A stretch of 8,149 nucleotides of DNA from Bacteroidales bacterium (GTDB lineage: Bacteria; Bacteroidota; Bacteroidia; Bacteroidales; Azobacteroidaceae): assembly GCA_020860885.1 (NCBI GenBank), contig JAJBTS010000414.1:1-8149 (forward strand), in the 5' to 3' direction. This document shows positions 1 to 7,714 of this stretch, piece after piece. How positions within the stretch are numbered: position 1 is the first letter of the stretch; every line of letters begins with the position of its first letter. Both the position numbers and the translations under genes were made by a program. Below the pieces are notes generated by a model. It was not told where the DNA came from, did no database searches, and saw only the letters and a program-made list of their open reading frames with translations.

Positions 1-3
1 ACC

Positions 4-987
4 ATGAATAGATTGATTTTTACTTTCTTAATTGTGGGATTGCTATTCCCCTTATCGGCTCAGAATTCATCTGTAAAGAAGGATACTACAGGGAAATCGG
101 TACCTTTTGCTATGAAGAGGCTAAGTACCAAAGAGCTGAAAGAAATGGAAGGAGACTTTGTATCAACCAAAGAAGATTATTATCCTTTTATTCAAACTGC
201 CCTATCGGAAGGCAAAATATGCAACATTTACTACACTTCTAAAGAAGCGATAGAAGGATTTTTCAAAAATTATACTCCTGTTATTGTTCCCGAATACTTT
301 CTTTTCGGAATCTTCGGCAGTAAAAAGATACCTCAGGAAAATTCTTCTTTAATAAATGAGGAAGACAATGATCACCCCTGGGTAGTATTCATCAGGAATT
401 ACATCCGTCAAACTCTCGGGGAAGAAATAATTATCAGTGAAGATGAAAAAGGAATCATACGTTCGTACTCTCCGGAATTGGCCCGGGTTATGAATAGTTT
501 TTTTAATGAGTCTACCGGAGATTTAAAATTTGAGTTATTTGATACCAACGAAAAGATCTGTTCCTATTTGGCAGGAGTCTATTACAGATCCGGAAGAAAA
601 GCCGAGACCCTTCCGGTACACGAGTCTTATTTGAATGAAGGAATGATAAATGCCACACCTTATGAAATTGATTTTTTCGATATAGATATTGAGAAGTTAT
701 TTCTTTTATTGAAAAAAGTCTGTTGCAATAACATCTTATATTCTTCGACGTCGATCAGAGGGTTTGTACCCGGTAGAACGGGACTCTTCTTCGAACCTTC
801 CGTTTATTTGGAAAAATATTTCGAATGGATAGAGCCTGAAAAACTAAAGCTGGAAAAACTCCGGTGGGAATATGAGAAAACAATTTTTAAAGATACTCCC
901 GAAAAGAAAAACAAGTCACAATTTTCTCCAAGAACGGATATAGAAGCTTTCAAAGGTTTCGAAATCTCTGATGAATTAGAAGAGTAA
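4..987 (+). CDS. Secreted protein of unknown function
   Basis: A 327-residue open frame starting at an ATG three bases from the window edge; upstream signals cannot be seen, but a start here gives a clean signal peptide (basic MNR, then a hydrophobic stretch to about residue 18, with a likely cut after LSAQ), so the start is probably right. The protein should therefore be exported to the periplasm or beyond. The mature part is mixed and charged, with many Tyr/Phe residues and an acidic tail (ends DELEE). I recognise no catalytic motif or named domain. There is a Cys pair (KKVCCNN, about residue 240) and a Lys/Glu-rich helical stretch near residues 275-295. It faces the export operon tail to tail with a 65-bp gap, so it is not co-transcribed with it. 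Its base composition is AT-rich like the genes at the right end. Coding is well supported; function is unknown. Confidence 0.85.
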   Translation: MNRLIFTFLIVGLLFPLSAQNSSVKKDTTGKSVPFAMKRLSTKELKEMEGDFVSTKEDYYPFIQTALSEGKICNIYYTSKEAIEGFFKNYTPVIVPEYFLFGIFGSKKIPQENSSLINEEDNDHPWVVFIRNYIRQTLGEEIIISEDEKGIIRSYSPELARVMNSFFNESTGDLKFELFDTNEKICSYLAGVYYRSGRKAETLPVHESYLNEGMINATPYEIDFFDIDIEKLFLLLKKVCCNNILYSSTSIRGFVPGRTGLFFEPSVYLEKYFEWIEPEKLKLEKLRWEYEKTIFKDTPEKKNKSQFSPRTDIEAFKGFEISDELEE

Positions 988-1052
988 TACGACGAATCAA
1001 GGAGGTAAACTCTAATCCGTGTTCTTCCCTACTCTTAGCAAACCTCCGATTC

Positions 1053-2558
1053 TTATTTCAGCAATTCATCGAACGAAAAAGACAGCTCCCTGTTTCGTTC
1101 AAAGTCGTACAAAGTCAGCTTACGTATGTTGTAATAGCAACTCCAGTAATTCCCCAGGATATGGAGGTAATTGCGCTGCGCTTCTTTCCTCCTGTTGAGG
1201 GATAAGGTAACGGTATTCACATCCGCTTTCCCGATAATAAACCGCTGTTTGTTGATATTGTACGACTGGATTGCCATTTCCAGGGCCTCCGATGCTTTGC
1301 GGATTAGTGTCTGCTGTTTATTGAATTCCAAAACCAAAGTGGATATTTCCTGTTCCAGGTCCTGTTCGTTCTGTTCTACGGACAACCGCACCACATTCAG
1401 GTTGTTTTTCGCCATATTCACTTTGCCCTTCCGGATGCCCCAATCCACCAAAGGAACAGAAACACTTACGCGGAAAGCATCCTGACGCAAAGGATCGATA
1501 TAAGCGTCTTTCAAATTATCGGCAGCCTGGTTGAATCCCACACTGGCGGAAAGACTGGCATTGAAGCCAGCAGATTTACTGGTCAGGTCGACCTCCCTTT
1601 CGGCCTCCAATACCTTTTGCCTATTCTCCAGAATAAGAGGATTGTTTTCCTTTACGTAAGACAGCGCTTCTTCCTGCGACACAGGAAAAAAATGAGGGGT
1701 ATCCGGCACATTCAACACGATCTCCCGGTCGTTCGGGATATTCAGGAAAGAACGGAAAACGGCCAAAGTCTTTTCCAACTGCAACAAAGCCGTCTCGTAC
1801 GCATTTTCAGCGTTGATCAAATCCAGATGCAAAGTCAGTAAATCCGCTTCGGAAATGGAAGAAATACGCCGCCTTTCTTTACCCGCTTTGTATAAAGAAT
1901 CTGTGGAGGCAATATTTTCCAGCGCCATATTATATTCAGCCTGCGCCGTAGCTACATTAAAGAAATACGTTACGGTTGCTTCCGCAATCTCTTCCCGGGA
2001 ATAGATAAACTGACGCCGGGCTTTTTCGTATTTCAAAGGTTCAATTTTCTTTTCCCATTGGAAGGTATTAAACCCGAATAAGGACTGCGAATAACCCAAG
2101 CGTACGGGAGTGCTCGAATAATTGTTGTATACATTATCCCCGAAATTCCGTATAAAATCAAGTTCCGTATCCAGAATGAAAGTCCCTCCCGTCAGGTCCA
2201 GATTCTGGGAAACAGACAATCCTCCGGAAGCGCTGTAAGATTGTTGCTGGCGGTAAACTTCGATGTTCTCATTGAAGTCGTACCTCTTCACAAAATTGCT
2301 GTTGTATTGCACCGGGGTAAGCTGCAAAGAAATAAGGGGCAGCCGCTGGGCTTTGTAAGTACGGTATTCCCAGTAACCCGACAAGTAGAGATTTTTGGTC
2401 CGGAAAGCAGTGATGGTACTGTCTGTGGCAATCCCGATGCACTCGTCCAGGGTTAAATGTAATTTATTATTTTGAGCCGATAATCCTACTGCTGAAACAA
2501 AAAGAAGCAGGATAAAAAAAGCATTACGCAGTACCGTCCACATCGTAGGTGTTCTCAT
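1053..2558 (-). CDS. TolC-like outer-membrane efflux protein (OEP family)
   Basis: A 501-residue protein matching the outer-membrane channel component of tripartite exporters. An N-terminal signal peptide (hydrophobic FFILLLFVSAVGLSAQ, cut near residue 29) is followed by LTLDECIGIA, the usual opening of the OEP repeat. Long amphipathic helices follow (about residues 175-270 and 380-470) around strands that would build the beta-barrel (such as PVRLGYSQSLFGFN and RVSVSVPLVDWG). Two OEP repeats are visible, the second starting near EEALSYVKENNPLI. The length is typical for Bacteroidetes members. It would sit as a trimer in the outer membrane and receive cargo from the adaptor and ABC transporter encoded just upstream. 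It is the last gene of the operon, 44 bp after the adaptor gene. An alternative ATG five codons in (2541-2543) would also leave a workable signal peptide. Confidence 0.93.
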   Translation of the reverse strand: MRTPTMWTVLRNAFFILLLFVSAVGLSAQNNKLHLTLDECIGIATDSTITAFRTKNLYLSGYWEYRTYKAQRLPLISLQLTPVQYNSNFVKRYDFNENIEVYRQQQSYSASGGLSVSQNLDLTGGTFILDTELDFIRNFGDNVYNNYSSTPVRLGYSQSLFGFNTFQWEKKIEPLKYEKARRQFIYSREEIAEATVTYFFNVATAQAEYNMALENIASTDSLYKAGKERRRISSISEADLLTLHLDLINAENAYETALLQLEKTLAVFRSFLNIPNDREIVLNVPDTPHFFPVSQEEALSYVKENNPLILENRQKVLEAEREVDLTSKSAGFNASLSASVGFNQAADNLKDAYIDPLRQDAFRVSVSVPLVDWGIRKGKVNMAKNNLNVVRLSVEQNEQDLEQEISTLVLEFNKQQTLIRKASEALEMAIQSYNINKQRFIIGKADVNTVTLSLNRRKEAQRNYLHILGNYWSCYYNIRKLTLYDFERNRELSFSFDELLK

Positions 2559-2602
2559 TATAGTGTGATTAAATATTCATTTTAAGGGTTAATGGAAAAC
2601 AG

Positions 2603-3952
2603 CTATTTATCTTTCGTCCTGTATTTCAAATTATCGAATAGCCGTTGTATAAGCCTTCTTTCTTTCACAATAATATCCGCATAACCTCCGATCTCGTGCT
2701 GGAAATCCAATATTTCCCCGTAATTGGTTTTTAACTGGTCCGGCAATTCGACCAGTAACAAATACGTATCTATCGAACTCTGTCCGGTATTCTGAGGTTG
2801 TGTGAGTAAAGAAATAGAGGCGACTTTCCCTTCTATAGAACCATATTCCATATAAGGATAATTATCCAGTTTGACCGTCACCCGGCTGCCTACTTTCACC
2901 TTGCCCGCTCCGACGGAGGGCAGCAGCATCTGACCGAAAATATTGCTTTCTTTAGGAACCACGCCAAAGATCTCCTCCCCTGCCTGTACGAACTGGTTTT
3001 CAGTCAGGAATTTCAGATATTCCACTTTTCCGCTGAAAGGAGCTTTAAAGACATATTTCTGTTCCCAGGCTTTGAGGTTATCGTTCAGATCGTGATAAGT
3101 GGTAAGAAGATCCAGTTGCAACTGTCTTTCCCTTTCCCGCTGTTCAATCTGCAACTGGTTCAAACGGTTTTCATTTTCCATGATCTGCATGCGGATAGAA
3201 GCCAGCTCTTTTTTCAGGTTCTGTTCTTCCTGGCGGGCAGAAAGAAGGTCGGATTTGCTCCTGTCTACTTCGTATTCGTACGTCACTATTTCATCCTTGC
3301 TTAAAGAAGCGTATTTATCAAACCATTTCCGGGATATTTCCAGCTTCTCTTCGGCTATGGACAAGAGCTTTTGCGACTCGCTTAAAATGGATTGTTTCCA
3401 GCCGATATCGTCCAGCAGACTTTTACGCTGCTTTTCATAGATATTATCTTTTTCATGGTCTGTCTTGTTTTTCAGGGAAGTCAGGAAAGAATAATATTTC
3501 AGGTTGAGGTCGCCCAGCGAGACTCTTTCCGGAAAAACCACCCGGCTTTCGGAGACTCTTTTTTCGTTCGGATCGAAGGCGCCGATCAGGCCGATAACCG
3601 CCTGTACATCCGTTGTTACGGCCGGATTATCCACGACAGCGATATATTCTCCCTGGGAAACCTCCTGCTGGGGTGCAAAGAGAATCTCATGAATATTCCC
3701 GGAAGTATTGGCGACCAGTTTGACCGGAGCATGACTGGAATTGATTTTGATCTGTCCGGTTACCGTATCCGGATACTTGATGATCCAGCCGAAAAGGAGC
3801 AGCAAAGCCGTAAAAATAAAGAAAGCCACGGCTACCCAACGCCCGAAAGTCATGGGCATCCGTTCTATGATCTCATTGATTTCTTCGCTACGTCTTTTAT
3901 CTTCCACTTCCTCCTCAGGCTTCCTGGAGTTCTTTCTGGGGTTCCACTTCAT
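2603..3952 (-). CDS. HlyD-family periplasmic adaptor (membrane fusion protein)
   Basis: A 449-residue adaptor that should bridge the inner-membrane ABC transporter and the TolC-like channel. From the N-terminus: a charged cytoplasmic segment with RSEEINEII (residues 21-29), typical of Bacteroidetes adaptors paired with peptidase transporters; one transmembrane helix (about 39-58); a first half biotinyl-lipoyl-like motif (78-109, containing GNIHEILFAPQQEVSQGEYI); a long coiled-coil hairpin (about 155-295); the second lipoyl half (about 300-335, FKAPFSGKVEYL then VQAGEEIFGVV); and a beta-barrel region (340-400, with VKVGSRVTVKLDNYP). I chose the ATG at 3952 because the next Met (residue 32) would lose the conserved RSEE segment. 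The start lies inside the end of the transporter gene, giving a 38-nt overlap and probably translational coupling. Confidence 0.94.
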   Translation of the reverse strand: MKWNPRKNSRKPEEEVEDKRRSEEINEIIERMPMTFGRWVAVAFFIFTALLLLFGWIIKYPDTVTGQIKINSSHAPVKLVANTSGNIHEILFAPQQEVSQGEYIAVVDNPAVTTDVQAVIGLIGAFDPNEKRVSESRVVFPERVSLGDLNLKYYSFLTSLKNKTDHEKDNIYEKQRKSLLDDIGWKQSILSESQKLLSIAEEKLEISRKWFDKYASLSKDEIVTYEYEVDRSKSDLLSARQEEQNLKKELASIRMQIMENENRLNQLQIEQRERERQLQLDLLTTYHDLNDNLKAWEQKYVFKAPFSGKVEYLKFLTENQFVQAGEEIFGVVPKESNIFGQMLLPSVGAGKVKVGSRVTVKLDNYPYMEYGSIEGKVASISLLTQPQNTGQSSIDTYLLLVELPDQLKTNYGEILDFQHEIGGYADIIVKERRLIQRLFDNLKYRTKDK

Positions 3953-6131
3953 ATTGACTTTGTATCAGTTCGTAATAGTATCGTTTGTTTTCCATTAAGA
4001 AGTCGTGGTTACCGACTTCAGCAATCATCCCGCCCCTCATCACAATGATCTGGTCGGCCCGCCGGATGGTGCTCAGGCGATGGGCGACAATAATAACGGT
4101 GCGGTTCTGAAAGACATTATTCAAGGCTTTAACAATTTTCTGTTCGTTGATGGTATCCAGCGCATTCGTAGCCTCATCCAGAAAAAGGTAATCCGGCTTT
4201 TTATACAATGCACGGGCAATCAGTAAGCGTTGCCGCTGTCCACCGCTCAATCCGCGTCCCATTTCACCGATCATGGTCTGATATCCCTGGGGCATGGCTT
4301 CGATCTCGTTGGCTATATTGGCGACATGAACCGCTTGTTGCAACGCCTGGTAATCTATATTTTCATCGTTCAATACAATATTGTTCTGTATGGTATCATT
4401 GAACAGTTTACCGTCTTGCATCACGCACCCGCATTTGGCCCGCCATTGCCGGAGACTGATGTTATTGATATTCATATTGCCGATGCATATTTCCCCGAAG
4501 GAAGGAGTATAAAGACGAAGCAAAAGTTTCAGCAGAGTAGATTTTCCGCAACCGCTGTCTCCCACTATAGCCGTCACCTTCCCTTCAGGAATAGTCATAA
4601 AAACATTCTTCAAAACCAAAGGTGCATGAGGCGAATATTGGAACGACAGATTTTTGACGATAAGACCTTTGTCCGCAGGAAGTTCAAAGCTATTGGTAAC
4701 CACCGAAGACACTTCGTCTTCATCTTTTAACTGATGGATCTCGTTGATACGCATAAAACTGATCTTGGCGTATTGCGCCGACTGGATAAATCCGACCAGT
4801 TGGGCAACGGGCCCGTTTAACATCCCGATGATGAACTGTGTGGAGATCATAATCCCGAAAGTGATCTCTCCGTTGATCACGGCAATAGCACAGTAGAAAG
4901 TAATTCCCAGATTTGTAAGCTGGTTGATAAACTGCGCTCCCAGAGACTGCGCATTGTTCACTTTCAACACTTTCAGGCTCAGACGGTGAATACGGGCCTG
5001 CAAACCTTCCCACTTCCAGCGTTTGATATCTTCGTAGTTGTTGATCTTTATTTCCTGCACGTTTTCCACTGTTTCCACCCAATAACTCTGGTTCTTGGCA
5101 TTCAGTTCGAAATATTCCCAATCCAGTTTCTTCCGGATGCCGAGGAAAGTCAATATCCAGATCACATACAACGCGCTTCCGGCAATGAATATAAAGAAAA
5201 TACCGGGATTGTAGACCAACAGTATAATGCTGAAAACAAGGAAAGTGACAAAGGAAAACAACATTCCCAGGGAGTTGCCCAATACAAAACTGCGGATACG
5301 GTCGTGATCGTGCGCCCGCTGCAAAATATCCCCTACGAGTTTGTTCTCGAAAAAGGTAATAGGCAGCTTCATCAGTTTGATGAGGTAATCGGAAATCAGG
5401 GATACATTGACCCGGGTAGAGACATGCAGCAGTACCCAGTCGCGCAAAACATTCGAAAGGGTGATGCTCAACAAGAGGACGATATTCCCGATCAGCATCA
5501 TTTGGATGAAGGAAACATCGCGGGCATAGATACCCGTATCTATAACTGCTTTGGATATAAAGGGTAACAAAGCCTGCAGTCCGGTAGCCAGAAGCATCAC
5601 GGCAACCAGGATCCCGAACGCTCTCTTATAGGGCGTGAAATAATTGATCAGGTTTTCAAAAGTCTTGAATTTGGCGATACGTTCATGGGCCTCAATCTGT
5701 TTGAAGTTAGCCATCGGTTCCAAACCCATCAGTACCCCATAGCCGAAATCTTCCTTGTACCACTTGTCTTTGAACTGGGAATAAGTATAGCTGGTTAAAC
5801 CTCTCCCCGGATCCGACACATACACTTTATTCTTCGTCACTTTATAGACTACTATAAAGTGATCATTGTCCCAATGAATGATACAGGGTAAAACGACTTT
5901 ATCCCTCAGATCGGATAAGGTGGCATTCACCGAAAGGCTGCGAAGACCTATCTTTTCCGCGGCATAGCTGATATCTAAAAAGGAAACTCCTTCCCGTGTG
6001 ATTCCACATAGATCTCTTAAATATTGGAGGGAGTAGTATTTTCCATAATATTTAGCTATAATTTTAAGGCATGCAGGTCCGCAATCTTTCGCATCCATCT
6101 GGAATTCATGCGGAAACGTGTTAAAGAACAT
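3915..6131 (-). CDS. C39 peptidase-containing ABC transporter (PCAT)
   Basis: A 738-residue bifunctional exporter of the bacteriocin/RiPP type. Residues 1-130 form a C39 cysteine peptidase with a complete site: Gln11 (oxyanion hole), Cys17 in KDCGPAC, His91 in HWDNDHFIV and Asp107 in DPGRG. Such domains cut leader peptides after a double glycine. Residues about 165-470 are the membrane domain, with hydrophobic segments such as ILVAVMLLATGLQALLPF. The C-terminal ATPase has Walker A GDSGCGKST (from residue 524), signature LSGGQ (from 628), Walker B ending LFLDE (Asp652, Glu653) and the H-loop His684. All motifs are intact, so the protein is probably active. Starts upstream of the ATG at 6131 (for example TTG at 6158) would lie within the promoter and are rejected; family members also begin close to the peptidase motif. 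It is the first gene of the export operon. Confidence 0.96.
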   Translation of the reverse strand: MFFNTFPHEFQMDAKDCGPACLKIIAKYYGKYYSLQYLRDLCGITREGVSFLDISYAAEKIGLRSLSVNATLSDLRDKVVLPCIIHWDNDHFIVVYKVTKNKVYVSDPGRGLTSYTYSQFKDKWYKEDFGYGVLMGLEPMANFKQIEAHERIAKFKTFENLINYFTPYKRAFGILVAVMLLATGLQALLPFISKAVIDTGIYARDVSFIQMMLIGNIVLLLSITLSNVLRDWVLLHVSTRVNVSLISDYLIKLMKLPITFFENKLVGDILQRAHDHDRIRSFVLGNSLGMLFSFVTFLVFSIILLVYNPGIFFIFIAGSALYVIWILTFLGIRKKLDWEYFELNAKNQSYWVETVENVQEIKINNYEDIKRWKWEGLQARIHRLSLKVLKVNNAQSLGAQFINQLTNLGITFYCAIAVINGEITFGIMISTQFIIGMLNGPVAQLVGFIQSAQYAKISFMRINEIHQLKDEDEVSSVVTNSFELPADKGLIVKNLSFQYSPHAPLVLKNVFMTIPEGKVTAIVGDSGCGKSTLLKLLLRLYTPSFGEICIGNMNINNISLRQWRAKCGCVMQDGKLFNDTIQNNIVLNDENIDYQALQQAVHVANIANEIEAMPQGYQTMIGEMGRGLSGGQRQRLLIARALYKKPDYLFLDEATNALDTINEQKIVKALNNVFQNRTVIIVAHRLSTIRRADQIIVMRGGMIAEVGNHDFLMENKRYYYELIQSQYEVEPQKELQEA

Positions 6132-6151
6132 ACAAATAAGGTTAATTAATT

Positions 6152-6183
6152 TTTGCAAAAATGAGTAATTATTTTCATATTTG
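6152..6183 (+). promoter_or_regulatory. Forward promoter for the hydrolase gene
   Basis: TTTG (6152-6155), a 20-base spacer, then CATATTTG (6176-6183), one mismatch from the Bacteroidetes -7 box TAnnTTTG. Transcription would begin near 6190, leaving about 155 nt of leader before the hydrolase ATG. It shares its bases with the opposite-facing operon promoter: each TTTGCAAA octamer supplies TTTG to one strand and its complement to the other. RNA polymerase probably cannot occupy both directions at once. Confidence 0.5.
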
Positions 6184-6187
6184 CAAA
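6156..6187 (-). promoter_or_regulatory. Promoter of the PCAT-HlyD-TolC operon
   Basis: Reading the minus strand, TTTG (6187-6184) is followed after exactly 20 bases by CATTTTTG (6163-6156). This matches the Bacteroidetes primary sigma consensus (TTTG, 19-21 bp, TAnnTTTG) except for the first base of the -7 box. Transcription would start near 6150, leaving a 5' leader of only about 20 nt before the transporter ATG at 6131. That short leader supports the ATG at 6131 as the true start. It overlaps a forward promoter almost completely. Confidence 0.6.
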
Positions 6188-6238
6188 TGTTGTGAGATAA
6201 ATATTATTTTTAGTTTAGGAAAGAGCTGACAAGAGCCA

Positions 6239-6252
6239 GAAAGATTTCTTTC
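6239..6252 (+). other. Small hairpin in the hydrolase leader
   Basis: GAAAG, a four-base loop ATTT, then CTTTC: a perfect 5-bp stem within the predicted untranslated leader of the hydrolase mRNA. It is AT-rich and short, so it could be chance. No U-tract follows, so it is not a terminator. Confidence 0.25.
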
Positions 6253-6283
6253 AATGAATTAAAATCAATAGTACTGTTAGGAA

Positions 6284-6304
6284 CCTTTGGCAATAGCCAG
6301 AAGG
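6284..6304 (+). other. Bulged hairpin in the hydrolase leader
   Basis: CCTT-TGGC, loop AATA, GCCA, one bulged G, AAGG: eight base pairs around a tetraloop, 44 nt before the hydrolase ATG. No run of T follows, so it does not look like an intrinsic terminator. It could stabilise the mRNA or bind a regulator; nothing in the sequence identifies a ligand. Its right arm is part of a short repeat (AATAGCCAGAAGGAT at 6292-6306, like AAGAGCCAGAAAGAT at 6231-6245). Confidence 0.35.
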
Positions 6305-6347
6305 ATACTGATATAAACCATTTATTTACTTATTAAGATTGTATCCA

Positions 6348-7601
6348 ATGAAGAAAAAACAAATTTATTCCACAAGCCTTTCCTTCTTTATGGCTTTGCT
6401 TTCCTGTTCCTGTATTTTCATTTCTTGTCAGAATTCAAAAGAGAACCAGACAATAATCGAAAAATTTACTTATTATACAGAAGATTCAATTCCCATTAAA
6501 AGTACGTTGTATCTGCCTTCTCACAAAATAAATAAGATTATTGTCGAATTAAATTATATCGATATACAATACGTCCATCCCGATTTTACTTCCCCTTTTG
6601 ATTCTATCATCCATCAGGATATTTTAACCTTCACTTCCAATAATATAGGCGTGATGAGAATTTCACCCCGGGCAACTGTAATCTCCAACAATATACAAGA
6701 AGCAAAAAAATTAACCCTGAATACGCTTGCGGAAGATGCAGTGAATGCCTGTCGTTTTTTGAGGCAGGATTCCCGGTTCAGGAAGATTCCAATAGGCGTA
6801 AAAGGATATAGCAACGGAGGAATAGCTGCTGCAAAAGCAGTCACCAGAAATAAAGATTTTGACTTTGCCCTGTTGATTGCAACTCCCGGTATTCCTTCGG
6901 TAGATATTAGACAATATTATTGGAAAAATACCGATTTCTTAATATCGTATAAAAATTTCTTTTCAAATTTCAGAAAGTTTTTCCCGAAAGATCATTTTAT
7001 ATATGAAAATAAGATATACAGAGCCACAGAAGAAAAATCCGCAGATGAACTCTTTGAAGAATGTATATGGAATTGTACCAATGAGATAAATCGTAAGATC
7101 GTATTAAAAGAGAAAGATCCTCTTCTCATTCAGGAGAATATTAAAAAAGAATTGGAAAGAGCTTTTCATACAGAGTCTATTTCAGTGAAGATAGATACTA
7201 AAGAATTAGGAATAAGTTATTTCACAAAAGACCTGAATAGGGCTTCCATAAACGATTTTCTGGATGTAGCTATAAAAAATTTGTATACTCCTCAGGAAAT
7301 TAACTTTTTACAATGGAACCCCGAAGAATATTATCCGAAAATTGAAGTGCCGGTACTGATGCTTTCCGGAGAGAAAGATACTTACATAAATGCCGGGGAA
7401 AGTATTTCTAATACAAAACAGATTGTAGACAAATACGGTAAGACAAATTTTACCATAGAAGTAATTCCCGGTGCCGATCACCACTTCCGTAGTCTGAATT
7501 CGAAAGAAGCAACTGTTGAGTACGGTCATGGGGAAAGAAAAATAAAACTTCAGGATAAACTGTATTTTGAAACGATCCTTTCATGGCTCAATCAAATGTA
7601 A
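6348..7601 (+). CDS. Predicted lipoprotein, alpha/beta hydrolase fold
   Basis: A 417-residue protein starting MKKKQ, then a hydrophobic signal with Cys20, Cys22 and Cys27. The lipobox is either LLSC (Cys20) or FISC (Cys27, followed by QN), so it is probably lipid-anchored on the outside of the inner membrane or on the outer membrane. The hydrolase fold shows the nucleophile elbow GYSNG with Ser155, the acid Asp344 in GEKDTY and the base His378 or His379 in GADHHF, all intact and in the right order. The segment between (about residues 185-320) is an insertion rich in charged helices, likely a cap over the active site. An esterase, thioesterase or serine-peptidase-like activity is possible; the substrate cannot be told. 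I chose the ATG at 6348 because the only upstream in-frame start is a TTG at 6339. No terminator is apparent before the LanC-like gene, so the two may share a transcript. Its composition is clearly more AT-rich than the export operon. Confidence 0.9.
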   Translation: MKKKQIYSTSLSFFMALLSCSCIFISCQNSKENQTIIEKFTYYTEDSIPIKSTLYLPSHKINKIIVELNYIDIQYVHPDFTSPFDSIIHQDILTFTSNNIGVMRISPRATVISNNIQEAKKLTLNTLAEDAVNACRFLRQDSRFRKIPIGVKGYSNGGIAAAKAVTRNKDFDFALLIATPGIPSVDIRQYYWKNTDFLISYKNFFSNFRKFFPKDHFIYENKIYRATEEKSADELFEECIWNCTNEINRKIVLKEKDPLLIQENIKKELERAFHTESISVKIDTKELGISYFTKDLNRASINDFLDVAIKNLYTPQEINFLQWNPEEYYPKIEVPVLMLSGEKDTYINAGESISNTKQIVDKYGKTNFTIEVIPGADHHFRSLNSKEATVEYGHGERKIKLQDKLYFETILSWLNQM

Positions 7602-7612
7602 AGCATAAATGT

Positions 7613-7662
7613 GCATTCTTTGGTATTCATCCGGCATTCAACGAAAACATGTTGAAGAACAT
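7613..7662 (-). pseudogene. Decayed 5' fragment of a second PCAT gene
   Basis: On the minus strand an ATG at 7662 opens a frame reading MFFNMFS, against MFFNTFP at the start of the intact transporter. A one-base deletion then throws it out of frame to a TGA after 11 codons. Restoring the base gives a continuation ECRMNTKEC that parallels the intact EFQMDAKDC, reaching the catalytic Cys position. Beyond that, similarity fades at the end of the hydrolase gene. Forty of 50 aligned bases match 6081-6131, mostly differing by transitions. It is too short and broken to encode anything. Confidence 0.6.
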
Positions 7663-7682
7663 ACGAATAAGGTTAAGTATTG

Positions 7683-7714
7683 TTTGTAAAAAAGAATATT
7701 TATTTGGATATTTG
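7683..7714 (+). promoter_or_regulatory. Forward promoter of the LanC-like gene
   Basis: TTTG (7683-7686), 20 bases, then GATATTTG (7707-7714), one mismatch from the Bacteroidetes -7 box. Transcription would start near 7721, about 50 nt before the LanC-like ATG. It corresponds base for base with the forward promoter at 6152-6183, so the hydrolase and LanC-like genes, and in the first copy the export operon, may respond to the same control. Confidence 0.5.

Larger units (their letters stand above)
6081..6208. repeat. Direct repeat, copy 1: PCAT 5' end plus divergent promoter
   Basis: This stretch covers the first codons of the transporter gene, its leader and the divergent promoter. It matches 7613-7739 in the same orientation. 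By hand alignment the core (6081-6187) matches in 85 of 106 columns with one single-base gap; the flank to about 6208 is weaker. The constant offset is 1531 bp to the right of the gap. This is the functional copy: the transporter frame is open and both promoter directions are near consensus. Confidence 0.75.

Noticed and set aside
980..1047. Possible bidirectional terminator between the convergent genes (AAGAGTA/TACTCTT and GGAGGT/ACCTCC arms).
   Set aside because: The two arm pairs interleave rather than nest, the loops exceed 30 bases and there is no T-tract, so there is no convincing hairpin.
4720..5121. 133-codon open frame on the minus strand within the transporter gene, and many similar long frames opposite the operon.
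   Set aside because: They overlap strongly motif-bearing genes in other frames, lack starts, motifs or plausible protein composition, and are shadows.
6132..6158. Extended transporter start at TTG 6158, adding nine residues.
   Set aside because: The codon overlaps the -7 box and would precede the transcription start; the ATG at 6131 fits the family, whose peptidase motif begins close to the N-terminus.
6161..6229. A 22-codon open frame with three Cys (begins MSNYFHICKCC) that might be a small precursor peptide.
   Set aside because: It lies inside the divergent promoter, starts upstream of the predicted forward transcription start, has no GG leader, and its ATG is absent in the repeat copy.
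7602..7640. Terminator after the hydrolase gene.
   Set aside because: No GC-rich stem with a T-run is visible; the stretch is better explained as the decayed transporter start.
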